Below the pieces are notes generated by a model. That model worked only from the letters and a program-made list of their open reading frames with translations, was not told where the DNA came from and did no database searches. A DNA stretch of 33,655 nucleotides, taken from positions 1 to 33,655 of the forward strand of contig JAUYIZ010000310.1 in assembly GCA_030688615.1 (NCBI GenBank), given 5' to 3'. Both the position numbers and the translations under genes were made by a program. Position 1 is the stretch's first letter. Each line of letters starts with the position of its first letter. Of the stretch, positions 30,549 through 33,655 are shown in pieces. This stretch comes from Desulfobacterales bacterium. GTDB lineage: Bacteria; Desulfobacterota; Desulfobacteria; Desulfobacterales; JAUYIZ01.

Positions 30549-33063
30549 TCTGCTGCTTAAGACGCGGGATCTTTTACGTGGCGAGAAACAGATGCCCTTC
30601 TTTAAATTAATCGATCTCTATTCCGTCGAAGATGGGATCGCCGTGGGTGTTTCCGGTGCGATGGGATTGGGCTATCGATTCCGGGGGAGGGACCTGCTCC
30701 TACAAAATGATGCTGAGATCGAGTCTTTTGAAGTCAGGCTGCGGCGTTTCCTTAACCGTATGCCGGAGGGGGCAATGCTGCATTTTGTTGTTTCTTCGGA
30801 TAAGGCGGGAAAGGAGGCCGTTCAGGAAATCCTTCCCCGGGTACCGGTCGAAGAGAAATTGGCATCCAGAATTATTCAGGAAAAAGAGCATTTTTATCAA
30901 AAACACCCCTTCATTCAGAGAAACGTTTTTCTTTTTATTGTCATCAGCCCGCAGGGGAAAAGGGATCGCTCGTCATTCCTGCCTGATTTCAGTGCCGCAT
31001 TCGGGAAAAAAGCCAGACGATTGAGCCGGCTTGAATTCCAATCCTGTAAACAAGCGCTGGAACGAGTTGCGTCTGAGATAGCGGATGGATTTCGGAGTCT
31101 TGGTTTTTCACTCGAATTGCTGAATGACGATGATCTGTTGCGGTATCTCTACCAAATACTGAATCCGGATTATTCCGAGCACACCATACCGTTCAGCCCC
31201 TATTTTATGAAAAAAGGGACTGCTCATCCCGAACGGTCGTCGCTTAGAACCAGACTCCTGCTATCGGCGCCTTTGGTGGAAGACCGCTTTCTTTATCTCA
31301 ATCGCTATTTTCATAAGGCGGTCAATCTTGTGGAGCTTCCCGAGGAAACAACCTTGAAGTCGCTGAAGGATTTCGAGTCCGCCCTGGGCGAGGATTACCT
31401 TATGACAATGTCCATCGGCATTCCCGATCAGGAAAAGGAGAAAGGAAAAATCAAACGGCAGTTGAACTATACGAAGGCAAAGAGTTTCTTTTCCCGAAGC
31501 AAAGATCATGAAGCCATCGCCCGTGCCGGTGAAACCGACGAACTTTTGGGGACCATCGCAGAATCATCAGATCGATTCTTTCATTTTTCATTGGCGGTCG
31601 TGCTTAGGGCAAAGAGCCAGGAAAAGCTGGATAAGCGAATCCGGGAAGCGGTGCGGGCGTTTACGAGAATGGGGGATGCGCGTGGGATTGATGACCGATT
31701 GAATCATGACCGGCTTTTTCTTTCTTTTTTACCGCTTCAAGGCGACATGAACCCTCTTTCCTTTCTGATACGCTCAGAAGTTCTGGCCCACTTGCTTCCC
31801 GTACAGGCAAATTGGCAGGGTACCGAGAAACCGGGAGTCGTGCTGAAAACATACCGCAATGAGCCCCTGAAGCTTGATCTCTTCGATTCGAATCTGCAAG
31901 CCAAGCACTCGCTTATGCTCGGGACAACGGGATCGGGAAAGTCGTTTTTTACAAATCAACTTCTCCTGAGCTTCCTCACAGGCTCCCGCGACCAGGACGT
32001 GATCGTGATCGATCTGGGTGGAAGCTACCGGAGACTCGCGTCGTTAATAGGGGGATCCTATTTGGAAGTTGAATGCTCGGAGCGCTTTGCCTTTAATGTC
32101 TTTCCGCGTGCCGCAGTCCTTTTCCCGGAGGGGAAAGAAGCAGATGCTACATTTCTCCAATTCTTAAAAGAACTCCTTCGCAAAATGATAGCGCCCTCGA
32201 AGAACTGGTCCCCCAGTGAAAAAATGATTCTGGAACGGGCCATTCGCCAGGCTTATCAACCATTACGGCCAAATGAAGCACCTGTGTTGGGGGACATCGA
32301 GAGAGCTTTAAAGCAATTCTCGCAGGGGGATGATGAGGACCGGAAGAAAGCCTATCAATTCGCCAAAGAACTTTGCCTTTTTACCGAGGGCGAATATGGA
32401 AAGCTCCTGAACAGGCGAGGCTCCTTTGACATGGATGCCCGCTTTGTCGTCTTCGATCTGAGGAAAATCTCTCATTATCCCGAACTCCAGGAAATCCTGC
32501 TCATGATCATTCCTTTTGCGCTCAAACGTAAATTTGAAAATGTCGGTATCAAGAAACTCCTTGTTTTGGATGAATGCTGGCAGCTTTTAAAAGAATCGCA
32601 GGGGACGGAATTGGTCGAGGTGTTTTACCGGACGGCCCGGAAGATGAATGCGGCGGTTCTCTCGATATCACAGAACCCCGAGGATTTTCTCGACGCTACG
32701 ATATCGGCGGTCATGATCAATAACTCCCCGATTAAATATATTTTGCGACTCAAGAAAGGCCATGACCGGCTCGCAGCCTTTGGTTTCAATGAGAACGAGA
32801 TACAGGCGGTGCGCGAGCTGGACGGGAGGCAGGGCTTCTTTTCGGAAGTGTTTATCAAGTTCGATCAGGAAGGGGTTGTGGCCAAAGTGGAACCGACACC
32901 GCTCGAATACTGGATGGCGACAACAGACCCTCAGGATTCGGTGGAGGAGAAGAAGCTGCTGTCGATTCATCCGGGATTGACCCAACTGGAACTGTTAGAG
33001 CAACTGGCTGCCCGTTTCCCTAATGGCATAAGAACCGCAATGGAGTTGAGCGATGTGGGATGA
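30538..33063 (+). CDS. virB4: VirB4/TraC-like secretion ATPase
   Basis: I start at ATG 30538 rather than TTG 30535, with AAAAGGAGATC upstream, giving 841 aa. It is the large ATPase that powers pilus assembly and substrate transfer. Walker A is GTTGSGKS (462-469) and Walker B is KKLLVLDECW (672-681, Asp678 and Glu679). The N-terminal half is the family-specific domain. The later SQNPEDFLD stretch fits the family sensor motif. Length is normal and the reading frame is intact. It lies between virB3 and a small membrane peptide, all overlapping, so they are co-translated. Confidence 0.93.
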   Translation: MTSSLLLKTRDLLRGEKQMPFFKLIDLYSVEDGIAVGVSGAMGLGYRFRGRDLLLQNDAEIESFEVRLRRFLNRMPEGAMLHFVVSSDKAGKEAVQEILPRVPVEEKLASRIIQEKEHFYQKHPFIQRNVFLFIVISPQGKRDRSSFLPDFSAAFGKKARRLSRLEFQSCKQALERVASEIADGFRSLGFSLELLNDDDLLRYLYQILNPDYSEHTIPFSPYFMKKGTAHPERSSLRTRLLLSAPLVEDRFLYLNRYFHKAVNLVELPEETTLKSLKDFESALGEDYLMTMSIGIPDQEKEKGKIKRQLNYTKAKSFFSRSKDHEAIARAGETDELLGTIAESSDRFFHFSLAVVLRAKSQEKLDKRIREAVRAFTRMGDARGIDDRLNHDRLFLSFLPLQGDMNPLSFLIRSEVLAHLLPVQANWQGTEKPGVVLKTYRNEPLKLDLFDSNLQAKHSLMLGTTGSGKSFFTNQLLLSFLTGSRDQDVIVIDLGGSYRRLASLIGGSYLEVECSERFAFNVFPRAAVLFPEGKEADATFLQFLKELLRKMIAPSKNWSPSEKMILERAIRQAYQPLRPNEAPVLGDIERALKQFSQGDDEDRKKAYQFAKELCLFTEGEYGKLLNRRGSFDMDARFVVFDLRKISHYPELQEILLMIIPFALKRKFENVGIKKLLVLDECWQLLKESQGTELVEVFYRTARKMNAAVLSISQNPEDFLDATISAVMINNSPIKYILRLKKGHDRLAAFGFNENEIQAVRELDGRQGFFSEVFIKFDQEGVVAKVEPTPLEYWMATTDPQDSVEEKKLLSIHPGLTQLELLEQLAARFPNGIRTAMELSDVG

Positions 33064-33151
33064 GGGATCTTGTGTGATGGCGGTGTTTTGTATGGTCATG
33101 ACACTATTCGCTTTGGCGGCATTTCTTATTTATGCCGCGAGGTATTTATGA
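33053..33151 (+). CDS. 32-aa membrane peptide between virB4 and virB5-like gene
   Basis: ATG 33053 overlaps the VirB4 stop by 11 bases, and the ORF ends at TGA 33149-33151, overlapping the next ATG as ATGA. The product (MWDEGSCVMAVFCMVMTLF, then AAFLIYAARYL) is one hydrophobic helix with a basic end. It is too short for the ORF track. The overlaps on both sides suggest a real gene, perhaps a small secretion subunit or entry-exclusion type peptide. Confidence 0.6.
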   Translation: MWDEGSCVMAVFCMVMTLFALAAFLIYAARYL

Positions 33152-33655
33152 AAAAGACAGCGATTCTATTTGTCCTTGTGCTTTTGATGCTCTGCCCGCT
33201 GAACCGCAAGGCTCATGCGGCGCTGCCGACCTTCGATGCGGTCAATGCCGCTCTGAGTGAATTGAGGAATGCGGTCATGCAATCACAATTTGCCCAGGAT
33301 ATTGCACTCGCAATGGAAAGGCTGAATCAGCTGAAATCGACTTATCAGGAGCTTCTCCGGTTCCATTCCGGCCTCGACGATTTGTTCGAAACCTGGGTCG
33401 GGGACCCCCTGCATCAATTCCTGAATGCGGGACAGGGCTTTCAGTTCACGTTTCCGGACTTCCCAGCGATATCGCCTCAAATCGATCTGATCCAAAATGC
33501 GCAAGGACCTTCAGATATTCGAAATGCTCTGGAAAATATAACGGGAAAGATCCCTCAAAGTGAAGCAAGACCTTACATCTTGTTCGAAGAAATGCAGGTA
33601 GTTGAGGGCCTGGACTTGGCTCAGAAGATTCGCCAATCGGGCGAGAACACCCGTG
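33148..33655 (+). CDS. VirB5/TrbJ-like periplasmic protein (partial, cut by window end)
   Basis: From ATG 33148 the frame stays open to the window end (169 codons visible), so the ORF track misses it. The product has a signal peptide (MKKTAILFVLVLLMLCPL, then NRKAHAA). A helical region rich in Gln and Leu follows (LSELRNAVMQSQFAQDIALA and LNQLKSTYQELLRF), like VirB5/TrbJ proteins at the pilus tip. TrbJ also has a repeated helical stalk of this type. Its position after virB4 matches the usual order. The 3' end lies outside the window. Confidence 0.7.
   Translation, partial: MKKTAILFVLVLLMLCPLNRKAHAALPTFDAVNAALSELRNAVMQSQFAQDIALAMERLNQLKSTYQELLRFHSGLDDLFETWVGDPLHQFLNAGQGFQFTFPDFPAISPQIDLIQNAQGPSDIRNALENITGKIPQSEARPYILFEEMQVVEGLDLAQKIRQSGENTR

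Noticed and set aside
1-33655. CRISPR array, rRNA or tRNA genes, insertion sequence ends
   Set aside because: I saw no regularly spaced direct repeats, no tRNA cloverleaf, and no transposase ORF. Absence is by eye only.

Overview
The window looks like part of a large conjugative mobile element (an integrative conjugative element or a plasmid) from an uncultivated, probably Gram-negative bacterium. It has moderate GC, clear AGGAGG-type ribosome binding sites and a VirB/Trb-like type IV secretion module. The sequence does not fix the phylum. An Omnitrophota-like or other environmental lineage is a guess from gene content (replication-relaxation protein, PC4-like protein, orphan MraZ, DUF6573). 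No rRNA, tRNA, CRISPR array or integrase was found, so neither element end nor the host chromosome is visible.

Layout. (1) 1-5261 is a compact + strand gene run: a small leader cistron, an unknown 304-aa protein, a HEPN protein, an HTH protein, an exported protein, an unknown protein and a Ser/Thr kinase with TPR repeats. (2) 5403-8548 holds a two-gene pair of unknown role, an HNH endonuclease overlapping a SAM methyltransferase, and two convergent XRE-type regulators. (3) 8549-9897 is mostly non-coding and dense in inverted repeats, with one zinc-ribbon gene. It is a candidate control, transfer or replication region. (4) 9898-15269 is the first conjugation block: a membrane protein, a replication-relaxation protein, a VirD4-like coupling protein, and a string of small accessory genes (PC4-like, RadC-like, DUF6573, others) separated by strong hairpins. 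(5) 15532-28736 is cargo: an orphan MraZ, a WYL regulator, a Cas4-like/DEDD DUF2779 nuclease, an exported protein, an OB-like protein, Nmad3, Nmad2, thymidylate synthase, a NucS-like nuclease, an unknown protein, an Mrr-like modification-dependent endonuclease, and a MORN-repeat protein with its partner. (6) 28737-33655 is the second conjugation block: a structured leader, an HTH regulator, VirB2, VirB3, VirB4, a 32-aa membrane peptide and the start of a VirB5/TrbJ-like gene cut by the window end.

How the genes fit together. The two conjugation blocks are linked by a shared 46-nt leader repeat (9776-9821 and 29805-29850), which suggests common regulation. The cargo between them is rich in nuclease, modification and signalling genes, as in a defence island. 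The most interesting part is 20581-27316. Two different nucleotide-modification-associated domain proteins sit next to a thymidylate synthase and upstream of two PD-(D/E)xK nucleases, one with a probable modified-base reader domain. This could be an undescribed DNA base modification and restriction system. The thymidylate synthase keeps the residues of a normal dTMP-forming enzyme, which argues for caution.
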